Positions 25,320 through 36,090 of a DNA stretch of 64,000 nt are shown here, in pieces; the first letter of the stretch is position 1; every line of letters begins with the position of its first letter. Origin of the DNA: Lachnospiraceae bacterium. GTDB taxonomy: Bacteria; Bacillota; Clostridia; Lachnospirales; Lachnospiraceae. The translations under genes were made by a program, and so were the position numbers. The notes under the pieces are model-generated. The model saw nothing but the letters and a program-made list of their open reading frames with translations, was not told where the DNA came from and made no database searches. The stretch lies in contig CABJBK010000001.1 of assembly GCA_902363825.1 (NCBI GenBank), forward strand, positions 62,001-126,000. Direction: 5' to 3'.

Positions 25320-27311
25320 ATGGATCATTTTGTATTGCATTCCCCATACCAGCCGACCGGTGACCAGCCGCAGGCGATCGAAAAATTAGTACAGGGCTTT
25401 AAAGAGGGCAATCAGTTTGAGACACTGCTTGGTGTTACCGGTTCCGGTAAGACCTTTACAATGGCGAATGTCATTGCGGCGCTCAACAAGCCGACGCTTA
25501 TCATATCACACAACAAGACGCTCGCGGCACAGCTTTATGGGGAGATGAAGGAATTCTTCCCGGAAAATGCGGTCGAGTATTTCGTTTCCTATTACGATTA
25601 CTATCAGCCGGAGGCGTATGTTCCGTCTACGGACACTTACATTGCGAAAGATTCGGCGATCAATGAGGAGATTGACAAGCTGCGTCTGTCTGCGACAGCG
25701 GCGCTGGTGGAACGGCGGGATGTGGTGGTGGTTTCCTCGGTTTCCTGTATTTACGGCCTGGGCAGCCCGGAAGACTTCCTGGGAATGATGGTGTCGCTGC
25801 GTCCGGGTATGGAGCGGGATCGTGATGATGTGATCCGCCAGCTTATTGATATCCAGTACACACGAAACGATATGGATTTTCACCGTGGTACCTTCCGGGT
25901 GCATGGAGATGTCCTGGAGATCTTTCCGGCAGACCGTGGGGAGACGGCGATCCGCGTGGAGTTCTTCGGAGATGAGATCGACCGCATTGTGGAGATCGAT
26001 GTGCTGACCGGCGAGATCAAGAACAGCCTGCAGCATATCTCGATCTTTCCGGCATCGCATTATGTAGTGCCGCAGGAAAAGATCAATCGTGCGTGTGATG
26101 AGATCGAAAAAGAGCTGGAAGAACGGGTGCGTTTTTTTAAGAGTGAGGACAAGCTGTTGGAGGCGCAGCGCATTTCGGAGCGGACGAACTTTGATATCGA
26201 AATGTTAAAAGAGACCGGATTCTGCAGCGGCATCGAAAACTATTCGAGACCGCTTGCCGGGCTTCCGGCGGGGGCAACGCCGCATACCCTGATGGATTAT
26301 TTTAAGGATGATTATCTGATCATCGTTGACGAGTCCCATATCACGGTGCCGCAGGTGCGCGGAATGTATGCGGGCGACCGCTCCAGAAAAATGACTCTGG
26401 TGGATTACGGATTCCGGCTGCCATCGGCACTGGATAACCGTCCGCTCAACTTTGAGGAGTTTGAAGGCAAGATCGACCAGATGCTGTTTGTCTCCGCAAC
26501 GCCGAATGTGTATGAAGAAGAGCATGAGCTGCTGCGTGCGGAACAGATCATACGTCCGACCGGACTGCTGGATCCTGAGGTGGAGGTCCGTCCGGTAGAG
26601 GGACAGATCGATGACCTGATCGGAGAGGTCAATAAGGAAATCGAAAAGAAAAACAAAATTCTGATCACAACGCTGACGAAAAAGATGGCGGAGGATCTGA
26701 CCGAGTATATGCGGGAGATCGGCATCCGGGTGAAATATCTGCACTCCGATATCGATACTCTTGAGCGCGCCGAGATCATCCGGGATCTGCGTCTGGACGT
26801 GTTTGACGTGTTAGTCGGCATTAACCTGCTGCGTGAGGGTCTGGACATCCCGGAGATCACGCTGGTGGCGATCCTGGATGCGGATAAGGAAGGCTTCCTG
26901 CGTTCGGAGACATCGCTGATCCAGACGATCGGGCGTGCGGCGCGAAATTCGGAAGGACATGTCATTATGTATGCGGATACGATCACGGATTCCATGCGTG
27001 TGGCGATCGATGAGACCATGCGGCGCAGGAAGGTGCAGCAGGCTTACAATGAGGAACATGGCATCACACCGACTACGATCAAAAAGTCTGTGCGTGATCT
27101 GATCAGCATCTCAAAGAAAGTGGCGCAGGAGGAGATGGAGTTCGAGAAAGACCCGGAATCCATGAGCCAAAAAGAACTGGAAAAGCTGATCAAAGATGTG
27201 ACAAAAAAAATGCAGAAGGCTGCGGCGGAACTCAATTTCGAGGCTGCGGCAGAGCTGCGTGACAAGATGATAAACTTAAAGAAAATGTATGAAGAAACCA
27301 AAAAGCAGTGA
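25320..27311 (+). CDS. uvrB: Excinuclease ABC subunit B
   Basis: 663 residues. UvrB receives damaged DNA from UvrA and recruits UvrC in nucleotide excision repair. Walker A is [14 protein letters not shown], the damage-verifying beta-hairpin region is [12 protein letters not shown], the DEAD-like box is [13 protein letters not shown], the helicase motif VI region reads QTIGRAARN, and a C-terminal UvrC-binding UVR motif is present ([20 protein letters not shown]). GGAGG lies 5-9 bases before ATG 25320. A TATAAT at 25262-25267 may be its -10, but no good -35 was seen. uvrA follows after 8 bases. Confidence 0.98.
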   Translation: MDHFVLHSPYQPTGDQPQAIEKLVQGFKEGNQFETLLGVTGSGKTFTMANVIAALNKPTLIISHNKTLAAQLYGEMKEFFPENAVEYFVSYYDYYQPEAYVPSTDTYIAKDSAINEEIDKLRLSATAALVERRDVVVVSSVSCIYGLGSPEDFLGMMVSLRPGMERDRDDVIRQLIDIQYTRNDMDFHRGTFRVHGDVLEIFPADRGETAIRVEFFGDEIDRIVEIDVLTGEIKNSLQHISIFPASHYVVPQEKINRACDEIEKELEERVRFFKSEDKLLEAQRISERTNFDIEMLKETGFCSGIENYSRPLAGLPAGATPHTLMDYFKDDYLIIVDESHITVPQVRGMYAGDRSRKMTLVDYGFRLPSALDNRPLNFEEFEGKIDQMLFVSATPNVYEEEHELLRAEQIIRPTGLLDPEVEVRPVEGQIDDLIGEVNKEIEKKNKILITTLTKKMAEDLTEYMREIGIRVKYLHSDIDTLERAEIIRDLRLDVFDVLVGINLLREGLDIPEITLVAILDADKEGFLRSETSLIQTIGRAARNSEGHVIMYADTITDSMRVAIDETMRRRKVQQAYNEEHGITPTTIKKSVRDLISISKKVAQEEMEFEKDPESMSQKELEKLIKDVTKKMQKAAAELNFEAAAELRDKMINLKKMYEETKKQ

Positions 27312-27319
27312 GGTAGAAC

Positions 27320-30172
27320 ATGGCAGCAAAGGAACGGAAATATATAAAAATACGGGGAGCAAAAGAACATAATTTAAAGGGAATCGATGTGGACATTCCA
27401 AGAGACGAGTTTGTGGTGCTGACCGGTCTTTCCGGTTCGGGAAAATCATCCCTTGCGTTTGACACGATCTATGCGGAAGGGCAGAGACGTTATATGGAGT
27501 CGTTGTCTTCCTATGCGAGACAGTTCTTAGGGCAGATGGAAAAACCGAATGTGGAGAAGATCGAAGGCCTTTCACCGGCGATCTCGATCGACCAGAAGTC
27601 AACGAACCGCAATCCGCGTTCGACGGTCGGAACGGTGACAGAGATCTATGATTACTTTCGTCTGCTGTATGCGCGTATCGGTATCCCGCATTGTCCGAAG
27701 TGTGGCAGGGAGATCCGCAAGCAGACCGTGGATCAGATGGTGGATCAGATCATGTCCATGCCGCAGGGAACAAAAATACAGCTGCTGGCTCCGGTGGTCC
27801 GGGGCAGAAAGGGTGAGCACCAGAAGCTGTTAGAGCGTGCAAAACGAAGCGGTTATGTGCGTGTGCAGGTGGATGGCAGTGTGTATGAGCTGACCGAGGA
27901 GATTAGGCTGGACAAAAACAAAAAGCATAACATCGAGATCGTTGTGGACCGTCTGGTCGTAAAACCGGGCATCGAAAAACGTCTGACCGATTCGATCGAG
28001 AATGTCTTAAATCTGGCGGAAGGGCTTATGACCGTGGATGTGATCGGCGGGGAGCCGGTGCAGTTTTCCCAGAGCTTTTCCTGCCCGGACTGCGGGATCA
28101 GCATTGATGAGATCGAGCCGCGCAGCTTTTCTTTCAACAATCCGTTCGGTGCCTGCCCGGAATGTTACGGACTGGGCTACAAGATGGAGTTTGACGAGGA
28201 TCTGATGATCCCGGATAAGCAGCTTTCACTTGCGGAAGGTGCGATCCAGGTTATGGGATGGCAGTCGTCTGCGGATCCGTCCAGTTATACTTACGCGACA
28301 TTAAAAGCACTGTCAAAAGAATACGGATTTTCCTTAAATACCCCGTATCAGGAACTGCCGGAGGATGTGCGCCATATGCTGATCTATGGCACCGGAGGCA
28401 GAACGGTCAAGGTGCATTACCGCGGACAGCGCGGAGAGGGCGTGTATGACGTTGCATTTGAGGGACTGATCCAGAATGTAAACCGGCGTTACCGTGAGAC
28501 CGGGTCGGATGCGATTAAGCAGCAGTATGAGGAATTCATGCGAATTACCCCTTGTAAATGCTGTGGCGGACAGCGTCTGAAAAAAGATGCGCTGGCGGTT
28601 ACGGTTGCGGATAAAAACATCTATGAAGTAACTTCCTTGTCCATACGAAAACTGCAGGAATTTCTAAATGATATGCAGCTTACCAGGCAGCAGCTTCTGA
28701 TCGGGGAACAGGTGATCAAGGAGATCAAGGCACGCGTAGGATTCCTTGTCGATGTCGGACTGGATTACCTGACACTGGCGCGCGCAACCGGAACGCTCTC
28801 CGGCGGAGAAGCACAGCGTATCCGTCTGGCGACACAGATCGGTTCCGGTCTGGTCGGAGTGGCATATATTCTGGATGAGCCGAGCATCGGTCTGCATCAG
28901 CGCGATAATGACAAGCTGCTTGCTACATTAAAGCACTTAAAAGACCTCGGAAACACACTGATCGTGGTGGAACATGACGAGGATACCATGCGTGCGGCGG
29001 ACTATATCGTGGATATCGGGCCGGGAGCCGGCGAACATGGTGGAGAAGTGGTTGCGGTCGGAAATGCCGAAGAGATCATGAAAAACAAAAAGTCTTTGAC
29101 CGGGGCGTACCTGAGTGGAAGAATTCAGATCCCGGTTCCCGAAGAACGGAGAAAACCGACCGGATTCCTTACGATCAAAGGTGCAAGGGAGAACAATCTG
29201 AAGAATATCGACGTGAAGATCCCGCTTGGCATCATGACCTGCATTACCGGTGTGTCCGGTTCCGGAAAGAGTTCACTGACCAACGAGATCCTCTACAAAC
29301 ATCTGGCGAGGGATTTAAACCGTGCGCGTGTGATCCCGGGTAAGCACGACGATATCCTCGGACTGGATCAGCTGGACAAAGTTATCGATATCGACCAGTC
29401 CCCGATCGGACGTACCCCGCGTTCCAATCCGGCAACCTATACGGGCGTGTTTGACATGATCCGTGATCTGTTTGCGGCGACACCGGATGCAAAGGCGAGA
29501 GGTTATAAAAAAGGACGTTTCAGCTTCAATGTAAAAGGCGGCCGCTGTGAGGCATGCTCCGGAGACGGAATCTTAAAGATTGAGATGCACTTCCTGCCGG
29601 ATGTCTATGTCCCGTGTGAAGTGTGCGGCGGAAAGCGTTATAACCGTGAGACGCTGGAAGTAAAATACAAAGGAAAGAGTATCTATGATGTGCTCAATAT
29701 GACGGTTGAAGAGGCGTTAAAGTTCTTTGAAAATGTGCCGTCGATCCATCGGAAGATACAGACGCTCTATGATGTGGGACTTTCCTATATCCGCCTCGGA
29801 CAGCCGTCCACAGAACTTTCCGGCGGTGAGGCGCAGCGTATCAAGCTGGCAACGGAGCTCAGCAAACGTGGTACCGGAAAGACCATTTATATTCTGGATG
29901 AACCGACGACCGGACTGCACTTCGCGGATGTCCACAAACTGATTGAGATCCTGCGCAGACTTTCGGACAGCGGAAATACGGTCGTAGTCATTGAACACAA
30001 TCTGGATGTGATAAAGACTGCGGACTATATCATTGATATGGGGCCGGAAGGCGGAGACGGCGGCGGAACGGTGATCGCCGAGGGAACGCCGGAAGAAGTG
30101 GCGAAGGTGAAAAAATCCTACACCGGTCAGTATGTCAAAAATTATTTAGAGCAGGGAAAAAAGAAAAAATAG
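27320..30172 (+). CDS. uvrA: Excinuclease ABC subunit A
   Basis: 950 residues. UvrA is the ATPase dimer that scans DNA for lesions and loads UvrB. It has two ABC modules, each with Walker A ([24 protein letters not shown]) and signature ([34 protein letters not shown]), and three zinc modules ([17 protein letters not shown] with [16 protein letters not shown] with CEVCGGKRY). It is co-transcribed with uvrB. No LexA-type operator was recognised upstream of the pair. Confidence 0.98.
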   Translation: MAAKERKYIKIRGAKEHNLKGIDVDIPRDEFVVLTGLSGSGKSSLAFDTIYAEGQRRYMESLSSYARQFLGQMEKPNVEKIEGLSPAISIDQKSTNRNPRSTVGTVTEIYDYFRLLYARIGIPHCPKCGREIRKQTVDQMVDQIMSMPQGTKIQLLAPVVRGRKGEHQKLLERAKRSGYVRVQVDGSVYELTEEIRLDKNKKHNIEIVVDRLVVKPGIEKRLTDSIENVLNLAEGLMTVDVIGGEPVQFSQSFSCPDCGISIDEIEPRSFSFNNPFGACPECYGLGYKMEFDEDLMIPDKQLSLAEGAIQVMGWQSSADPSSYTYATLKALSKEYGFSLNTPYQELPEDVRHMLIYGTGGRTVKVHYRGQRGEGVYDVAFEGLIQNVNRRYRETGSDAIKQQYEEFMRITPCKCCGGQRLKKDALAVTVADKNIYEVTSLSIRKLQEFLNDMQLTRQQLLIGEQVIKEIKARVGFLVDVGLDYLTLARATGTLSGGEAQRIRLATQIGSGLVGVAYILDEPSIGLHQRDNDKLLATLKHLKDLGNTLIVVEHDEDTMRAADYIVDIGPGAGEHGGEVVAVGNAEEIMKNKKSLTGAYLSGRIQIPVPEERRKPTGFLTIKGARENNLKNIDVKIPLGIMTCITGVSGSGKSSLTNEILYKHLARDLNRARVIPGKHDDILGLDQLDKVIDIDQSPIGRTPRSNPATYTGVFDMIRDLFAATPDAKARGYKKGRFSFNVKGGRCEACSGDGILKIEMHFLPDVYVPCEVCGGKRYNRETLEVKYKGKSIYDVLNMTVEEALKFFENVPSIHRKIQTLYDVGLSYIRLGQPSTELSGGEAQRIKLATELSKRGTGKTIYILDEPTTGLHFADVHKLIEILRRLSDSGNTVVVIEHNLDVIKTADYIIDMGPEGGDGGGTVIAEGTPEEVAKVKKSYTGQYVKNYLEQGKKKK

Positions 30173-30635
30173 AGAAATAAAAAAGGCGCCTGTGCTGCGG
30201 AAGATGCAGCGCGGGCGTTCCTGTCAGGAACCCGGACATATCCGGATCCGCCCGGATCAGATGCAAACCTGGAATAAAAAAAGCTGATATGAAAATCATA
30301 TCAGCAATAGTTTCGGGGAGTACTTCCCAAATTCCGAAGAACCTGGGAAGCATGAGTTATGAAAAATTATATTAGCTTAATTAGCTAGTACGCTTGTTAC
30401 TATACGGTATAAATGTGTCTAAAGTATGAACAAATTATAAAAAAGATATAAAATCTAAAAAATGAAGAATTTTATTGCGAAATTATTAAGAAAATATTGA
30501 CTTTTGACATTTTAGAAAAAAACACTTTAAAAAATGGAAGTTATTGTATATAATAGGATTATATATGTAAGAATATGATTAAATGCATACTCTGTCTTTA
30601 GAAATTGGGCAGATATTCGACATAAATGGAAACAG
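30173..30635 (+). other. 463-base intergenic region with hairpins, no gene
   Basis: No coding sequence is evident. It contains an imperfect GC-rich hairpin after uvrA (GGCGCC... near 30185-30220), a perfect 10-base hairpin GCTGATATGA-AAA-TCATATCAGC (30283-30305) without a T run, a GGGAGTACTTCCC palindrome near 30316-30328, and then about 270 bases of very AT-rich sequence. A TATAAT at 30549-30554 with a weak TTTAAA -35 (30526-30531) is the likely mbl promoter. The hairpins match no riboswitch class I know. Confidence 0.5.
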
Positions 30636-30656
30636 ATGAAAGGGGAAACATATCAT

Positions 30657-31652
30657 ATGGTTTCAACAGATATAGGAATCGATTTGGGAACAGCCAGCAT
30701 TCTGGTGTATATTAAAGGAAAAGGCGTTGTATTAAAAGAGCCGTCCGTAGTGGCATTCGATAGAGATACCAATAAGATCAAGGCAATCGGTGAGGAAGCA
30801 AGACTGATGCTTGGAAGAACACCTGGAAATATCGTTGCGGTAAGACCGCTTCGTCAGGGTGTTATTTCGGATTACAAGGTTACCGAGCAGATGATCAAGT
30901 ACTTCATACAGAAAGCACTTGGCAAAAAGAGCTTCCGCAAACCGCGTATCAGCGTATGCGTGCCGAGCGGCGTTACGGAAGTAGAGAAAAAGGCAGTTGA
31001 GGATGCGACCTATCAGGCCGGAGCCAGAGAGGTAGCGATCATTGAGGAACCGATCGCGGCAGCGATCGGAGCAGGCATTGATATCTCAAGACCGTGTGGA
31101 AACATGATCGTAGATATCGGTGGTGGTACTGCGGATATAGCGGTAATTTCACTCGGAGGTTCTGTAGTCAGCACCTCTATTAAGATCGCCGGTGATGATT
31201 TCGACGAAGCGATCGTTCGTTATATGAGAAAGAAGCACAACCTTCTGATCGGTGAGAGAACCGCAGAAGACATCAAGATCAAGATCGGAACCTGTTTCCC
31301 GCTTGCACAGGCAGATACCATGGATGTGCGCGGACGAAATCTTGTGACAGGTCTTCCTAAGACCGTTACCGTATCTTCCGAGGAGACAGAGGAGGCGCTG
31401 CGTGAGCCGACACTTCAGATCGTGGAAGCGGTACACAGCGTACTTGAGAAGACTCCGCCGGAACTGGCAGCTGACGTGGCAGACCGTGGAATCGTTCTGA
31501 CCGGAGGAGGATCCCTGCTTCGCGGACTGGAAGAACTGATCGAAGACAGAACCGGGATCAATACCATGACAGCGGACGAACCGATGACCTGCGTGGCGAT
31601 CGGAACCGGAAAATTTGTGGAATTTCTTGCCGGAAAACGTGATGATGATTAA
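30657..31652 (+). CDS. mbl: MreB/Mbl-family rod-shape actin homologue
   Basis: 331 residues. Actin-like ATPase that guides lateral cell-wall synthesis. Phosphate 1 is DIGIDLGTASILVYIKGKG, phosphate 2 is MIVDIGGGTADIAVISLGG, and the adenosine motif is GIVLTGGGSLLRGLEEL. The paralogue is chosen by context: it is followed by flhO and flhP genes, exactly as mbl is in B. subtilis. ATG 30657 matches the family start; the upstream ATG at 30636 adds seven residues and has no ribosome site. AAAGGGG lies at 30639-30645, a rather long spacing. Confidence 0.92.
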   Translation: MVSTDIGIDLGTASILVYIKGKGVVLKEPSVVAFDRDTNKIKAIGEEARLMLGRTPGNIVAVRPLRQGVISDYKVTEQMIKYFIQKALGKKSFRKPRISVCVPSGVTEVEKKAVEDATYQAGAREVAIIEEPIAAAIGAGIDISRPCGNMIVDIGGGTADIAVISLGGSVVSTSIKIAGDDFDEAIVRYMRKKHNLLIGERTAEDIKIKIGTCFPLAQADTMDVRGRNLVTGLPKTVTVSSEETEEALREPTLQIVEAVHSVLEKTPPELAADVADRGIVLTGGGSLLRGLEELIEDRTGINTMTADEPMTCVAIGTGKFVEFLAGKRDDD

Positions 31653-31717
31653 AGAAAATGTCGATATAAAATAGTAGAGAGAAAGGCGGAAGAACGCCTG
31701 GGGGAAGGAGCGCACAT

Positions 31718-32518
31718 ATGGTAAAAGGCCTTTATACAGCGTATACCGGGATGATCATGGAACAGAACCGGATGGATATCCTGTCAAATAACCTCGCAAA
31801 CAGTGCGACAAATGGCTATAAGAAGGAAGGGTGTACAGCAAAATCTTTTGAAGATCAGCTGGCACTCAAGATCAAAGATACCTCGGAATACAATATCCCG
31901 AAGCCGCTTGGATATGTCAATATGGGTGTGAAGATTGGGGAGACCTATACAGACTGGAGCCAGGGAAATTTTGAGGTGACAGATAACGCGGAAGATCTTG
32001 CAATCGCAGGCGATGGTTTCTTTGCGCTGTCATATACGAACAAGCAGGGAGAGACTTCGGTCAAATATACCAGAGACGGAGCGTTTAAGGTAAATACCGA
32101 GGGCTATCTGGTGACAAAGGACGGAGATTATGTTTTGAACCGGAACGGAGCTTTGAATGGAGATCCGGGAGCGGGAAGTTACATCCGGCTGGATCCGACA
32201 CAGACATTCCGTGTTGATGAACTTGGCAATATCATTCAGAATAATCAGATCGTTGCACAGGTTGGCGTTGTTGATTTTGAAGATTACAATTATCTGCAGG
32301 AGTACGGCGAAAACATGTATGATCTTGTGGACGGCGGACAGGCAGTGGCATCCGATGCGGCGATAGAGCAGGGAACACTTGAAAAATCAAATGTCAATGT
32401 TGTTACGGAAATGGTAGATATGATCACTGTTTCAAGAGCGTATGAAGCGAACCAGAAACTGATCCAGACGATCGACACGACACTGGATAAGGCAGCAAAC
32501 AATGTTGGCAAAGTGTGA
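31718..32518 (+). CDS. flhO: Flagellar hook-basal body protein FlhO (FlgF/FlgG-like)
   Basis: 266 residues. Rod/hook family protein with the conserved N-terminal heptad region ILSNNLANSATNGYKKEG and C-terminal helix EMVDMITVSRAYEANQKLIQ, which form the coiled-coil layers of the flagellar axial rod. Secreted through the flagellar export apparatus, hence no signal peptide. It lies 65 bases after mbl with AAGGAG upstream and is followed by a paralogue, so mbl-flhO-flhP is conserved as in Bacillus. Confidence 0.9.
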   Translation: MVKGLYTAYTGMIMEQNRMDILSNNLANSATNGYKKEGCTAKSFEDQLALKIKDTSEYNIPKPLGYVNMGVKIGETYTDWSQGNFEVTDNAEDLAIAGDGFFALSYTNKQGETSVKYTRDGAFKVNTEGYLVTKDGDYVLNRNGALNGDPGAGSYIRLDPTQTFRVDELGNIIQNNQIVAQVGVVDFEDYNYLQEYGENMYDLVDGGQAVASDAAIEQGTLEKSNVNVVTEMVDMITVSRAYEANQKLIQTIDTTLDKAANNVGKV

Positions 32519-32546
32519 TGATGAGATAAAAGGAGATGTGTGACAT

Positions 32547-33365
32547 ATGATGAGATCATTGTGGACTGGCGCATCTGGAATGATTGCCCAGCAGACCAAT
32601 GTGGATACAATAGCAAACAACCTTTCAAATGTAAATACAAGCGGTTATAAGTCAGAAAAGACAGAGTTTAAATCATTGCTCTATCAAACCCTTCAGACCA
32701 AAACAACGTCTGCGAACGGGGAAGAGAAACCGATCTCCGCACAGGTGGGGCTTGGTACAAGAGTGGCGTCTAACACTTCCATCTTTACACAGGGCTCTCT
32801 GATCGCAAATGAAAGCAAGTCTGCGTTCGCGATCGAGGGAAATGGTCTTTTTTCTGTCAGAGGAGCGGATGGCGAGACGTATTACACAAGAAATGGTAAT
32901 TTTTCCTGGGTGAAGGATGGTAACGTAGTATCCCTGTGTACACAGGAAGGATATCATGTGCTGGATTCCAATGGAAATGTAATTTCACTTCCGGCAAATG
33001 TTTCTTCTGAAAGTGTGGAATTTCAGTCCAACTCCGGCGAGATCGGATATAAGGACGGAGCAGGAAATTATCACGCACTGAATCGGCGGATCGGCATTTA
33101 TCAGTTCCGCAATCCGGCAGGACTGGAAAAAGAATCCAACAGCCTGCTTTCCGTGACTGAGGCATCCGGTGATGCAATGAGTGAATATACCAATAACAAT
33201 CTTACGAGAAGTAAGATTGTACAGGGTTATCTGGAAGGATCCAACGTACAGCTTGCAGATGAAATGGTAAATCTTATTGTTGCGCAGCGCGCGTATGAGA
33301 TGAACTCCAAAGTGATCACGACATCGGACGATATGCTTGGTATAGCAAATCAGCTGAAGAGATAA
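32547..33365 (+). CDS. flhP: Flagellar hook-basal body protein FlhP (FlgG-like)
   Basis: 272 residues, paralogue of the preceding gene product with the same architecture: N-terminal TIANNLSNVNTSGYKSEKTE, a central beta domain with AFAIEGNGLFSV, and C-terminal DEMVNLIVAQRAYEMNSKVI. It is part of the distal rod or rod-hook junction. AAAGGAG precedes the start; two adjacent ATG codons (32547 and 32550) are possible. Confidence 0.9.
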   Translation: MMRSLWTGASGMIAQQTNVDTIANNLSNVNTSGYKSEKTEFKSLLYQTLQTKTTSANGEEKPISAQVGLGTRVASNTSIFTQGSLIANESKSAFAIEGNGLFSVRGADGETYYTRNGNFSWVKDGNVVSLCTQEGYHVLDSNGNVISLPANVSSESVEFQSNSGEIGYKDGAGNYHALNRRIGIYQFRNPAGLEKESNSLLSVTEASGDAMSEYTNNNLTRSKIVQGYLEGSNVQLADEMVNLIVAQRAYEMNSKVITTSDDMLGIANQLKR

Positions 33366-33377
33366 GGAGAATGATCT

Positions 33378-33728
33378 ATGAGTATGATGGGATTGGATGC
33401 ACTTACATCTTATGCAAATACGCAGGCAAGCCAGAACGATACGAGCGCACTCGAGAGCAAACTGAACGCAGACTTTTCGGATGCGTCGGATGAAGAACTG
33501 CTTTCGGTATGTAAGGATTTTGAATCTTACTTTTTGGAGCAGGTGTTAAAACAGGTTGAGAAGACAGTCAAGTTTGACAAGGATGATGAAAATTCCTATG
33601 CTTCCCAGATGGTAGATTACTTCAAGGATACGGCGATCCAGACGATATCGGATGAGATCACGGATCAGGAAGGCGGAAGCTTTGCACAGATGATGTACGA
33701 GCAGATGAAGAGAAATTATAATCTCTAA
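33378..33728 (+). CDS. FlgJ-like rod-binding protein
   Basis: 116 residues. The central segment EELLSVCKDFESYFLEQVLKQ and the later YFKDTAIQTISDEI resemble the rod-binding domain (PF10135) of FlgJ, here without the muramidase domain found in proteobacteria. It would help assemble the rod across the wall. It is 12 bases after flhP with AAGGAG, last in the mbl operon and followed by a terminator. Confidence 0.82.
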   Translation: MSMMGLDALTSYANTQASQNDTSALESKLNADFSDASDEELLSVCKDFESYFLEQVLKQVEKTVKFDKDDENSYASQMVDYFKDTAIQTISDEITDQEGGSFAQMMYEQMKRNYNL

Positions 33729-33747
33729 GAAATAAAAGCGATGGATA

Positions 33748-33779
33748 AAACTGTCAGGGTATTCTGGCAGTTTTATTTC
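33748..33779 (+). terminator. Terminator of the mbl-flagellar operon
   Basis: AAACTGTCAG pairs with CTGGCAGTTT around GGTATT, followed by TTTATTTCGT. It sits only about 15 bases before recD2, whose expression may depend on read-through. Confidence 0.75.
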
Positions 33780-33793
33780 GTTTGACGGGAAGG

Positions 33794-36025
33794 ATGAAAT
33801 TTTTGGACGTAATAACGGGCTATGTGGATCATATTGTATATCGCAACGCAGATAACGGGTATACGGTTTTGAATCTGATCAATTCCGAGATGGAGATCAC
33901 CTGCGTGGGTATATTTTCCGCAGTCAGCGAAGGAGAAAATATAGAAGTTACCGGTGAGTATGTAGATCATCCCACGTATGGAAAGCAGTTTAAGGCAGAT
34001 CATTATGAACAGAAGGAGCCGACCGATGAACTTTCCATCGAACGCTATCTTGGATCCGGAGCGATCAAGGGAGTGGGAGCAGCGCTTGCGGCACGGATCG
34101 TGCGGCGCTTTAAAGCCGATACATTCCGCATCATAGAGGAAGAACCGGAGCGGCTGGCGGAGATCAAGGGGATCAGTGAGCGGAAGGCAATGGAGATTTC
34201 CGATCAGGTTGCGGAGAAAAGAGACCTCCGCCAGGCCATGATATTCTTGCAGCAATATGGAATATCGCTGGGACTCGCGGTGAAGATCTATCAGACCTAT
34301 GGACAGCAGATTTACGGGATCATAAAAGAAAATCCGTATAAACTGGCGGATGACGTTGACGGAGTGGGCTTCCGTATTGCGGATGAGATCGCGGCGCGGG
34401 TAGGTATCCGGACGGATTCGGATTTCCGCGTGCGCAGTGGTATTTTGTATGCACTGCTTCAGGCGTCGGTGGACGGACATACCTATCTGCCGGAAGCTGA
34501 ACTGACCAGACGGGCGAGTGACCTGCTTGGCGTGGATGGCGCGCTGATCGAAAAGCATTACATGGATCTGGCGATCGAGCGGAAACTGGTGCTGAAAGAA
34601 AAAGACGGACAGATGCAGATCTATGCGGCATCTTATTATTATGTGGAAAACAATTGCGCCGTTTTGCTGAAAAACCTGGACATGCAGTATGATGTGGCGG
34701 ATAAGGAGATACAGGACCGGGTCCGCCGGATTGAAAAGCAGACGGGAATGACGCTGGACGAAAAACAGATGGATGCGGTGAAAGAAGCGGTGCGCAGCGG
34801 GCTTCTGGTGATCACGGGTGGTCCGGGTACCGGAAAGACCACAACGATCAACACGATCATCAAATATTTTGAGCTGGAAGGAATGGATATTTTCCTCGCG
34901 GCACCAACCGGGCGCGCAGCCAAGCGGATGAGTGAAATGACCGGATATGAGGCACGCACGATCCACCGGATGCTTGAGATTTCCGGTGGCGCGGAAGGCA
35001 ATGCCGGATTTGAGCGGAACGAAAACAATCCGTTGGAAACGGACGTGATCATCATTGATGAGATGTCCATGGTGGATATCAATCTGATCCATTCGCTTTT
35101 AAAGGCGATCGTTCCGGGAACCAGACTGATCCTGGTAGGGGATGTCAATCAGCTTCCGAGTGTGGGAGCCGGCTGTGTCCTCAAAGATATCATTGACTCG
35201 GAATGCTTTCATGTGGTGAAGCTCACCAAGATTTTCAGACAGGCAAGCCAGAGTGACATTATCGTCAATGCGCATAAGATCAACCGTGGTGAAGAAGTGG
35301 TGTTGGACAATAAGAGCATGGATTTCTTCTTCCTGAAACGCTACGATGCGGACGTGATTATCAGTGTCGTGATACAGCTGATCCGGCAGAAACTGCCGAA
35401 ATTTGTAGATGCAACGCCTTATGATATCCAGGTGCTGACACCGATGCGGAAGGGACTGCTTGGCGTGGAACGGTTGAACCGTATTTTGCAGGAATACTTA
35501 AATCCGCCGGATAAAAGCAAGGTGGAGCATGAGTATGGCGACGGGCTGTTTCGTGAGGGCGATAAAGTGATGCAGACAAAGAACAATTACCAGATCGAGT
35601 GGGAGGTTCAGTCCAAATACGGATTTGCGATCGAAAAAGGAATGGGGATCTTCAATGGAGACATGGGGATCGTGAAAAAGATCAATACATATGCGGAGAC
35701 AGTCACAGTTGAATTCGATGAGGGAAGGATCGTGGAGTATCCGTTTAAGATGTTGGAGGAATTAGAACTTGCCTATGCGATCACGATACATAAATCACAG
35801 GGAAGTGAATATCCGGCAGTCGTCATTCCACTGCTTTCCGGTCCACGGATGCTTATGAACCGGAATCTTTTGTACACGGCGGTGACGAGAGCGAGAAAGT
35901 GCGTTACGCTTGTTGGCAATGAAAAGACGTTTTATGAGATGGTGGAAAACATTACGGAGCAGAAGCGATACAGTGGATTGCGGGATCGCATTTTAGAACA
36001 GGCAGAAGAGACAGCCAGAATATAA
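33794..36025 (+). CDS. recD2: ATP-dependent RecD2-like DNA helicase
   Basis: About 743 residues. SF1B 5'-3' helicase of the RecD2/YrrC type: N-terminal OB-like part, helix-hairpin-helix repeats (IKGVGAALAARIV, ENPYKLADDVDGVGFRIADE), Walker A GGPGTGKTTTINTIIKYF, Walker B IIIDEMSMVD and the C-terminal UvrD-like YAITIHKSQGSEYPAVVIP. It acts in DNA repair and replication without RecBC. The start is uncertain: TTG 33782, ATG 33794 and TTG 33803 are in frame; GGGAAGG (33787-33793) is best spaced for TTG 33803. Confidence 0.93.
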   Translation: MKFLDVITGYVDHIVYRNADNGYTVLNLINSEMEITCVGIFSAVSEGENIEVTGEYVDHPTYGKQFKADHYEQKEPTDELSIERYLGSGAIKGVGAALAARIVRRFKADTFRIIEEEPERLAEIKGISERKAMEISDQVAEKRDLRQAMIFLQQYGISLGLAVKIYQTYGQQIYGIIKENPYKLADDVDGVGFRIADEIAARVGIRTDSDFRVRSGILYALLQASVDGHTYLPEAELTRRASDLLGVDGALIEKHYMDLAIERKLVLKEKDGQMQIYAASYYYVENNCAVLLKNLDMQYDVADKEIQDRVRRIEKQTGMTLDEKQMDAVKEAVRSGLLVITGGPGTGKTTTINTIIKYFELEGMDIFLAAPTGRAAKRMSEMTGYEARTIHRMLEISGGAEGNAGFERNENNPLETDVIIIDEMSMVDINLIHSLLKAIVPGTRLILVGDVNQLPSVGAGCVLKDIIDSECFHVVKLTKIFRQASQSDIIVNAHKINRGEEVVLDNKSMDFFFLKRYDADVIISVVIQLIRQKLPKFVDATPYDIQVLTPMRKGLLGVERLNRILQEYLNPPDKSKVEHEYGDGLFREGDKVMQTKNNYQIEWEVQSKYGFAIEKGMGIFNGDMGIVKKINTYAETVTVEFDEGRIVEYPFKMLEELELAYAITIHKSQGSEYPAVVIPLLSGPRMLMNRNLLYTAVTRARKCVTLVGNEKTFYEMVENITEQKRYSGLRDRILEQAEETARI

Positions 36026-36036
36026 ACAGCTGGAAT

Positions 36037-36079
36037 AAAAAAAGGGAAACGTTTGCGTGAACAGAACGTTTCCCTTTTT
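36037..36079. terminator. Bidirectional terminator between recD2 and the ABC operon
   Basis: AAAAAGGGAAACGTT pairs perfectly with AACGTTTCCCTTTTT around an 11-base loop, with A and T tracts on both sides, serving the two convergent operons. Confidence 0.9.
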
Positions 36080-36090
36080 GCATACACTGC

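Noticed and set aside
30283..30305. Perfect hairpin after uvrA as a terminator
   Set aside because: No T run follows on either strand, so intrinsic termination is not supported.
33773..35092. A 439-codon open frame antisense to recD2
   Set aside because: Long but featureless, His/Arg-rich composition typical of antisense shadows; recD2 motifs on the plus strand are unambiguous.
36037..36079. AAACGTTT sequences after recD2 as LacI or CcpA operators
   Set aside because: They are the two arms of a perfect stem with A and T tracts between convergent operons, which is a terminator.
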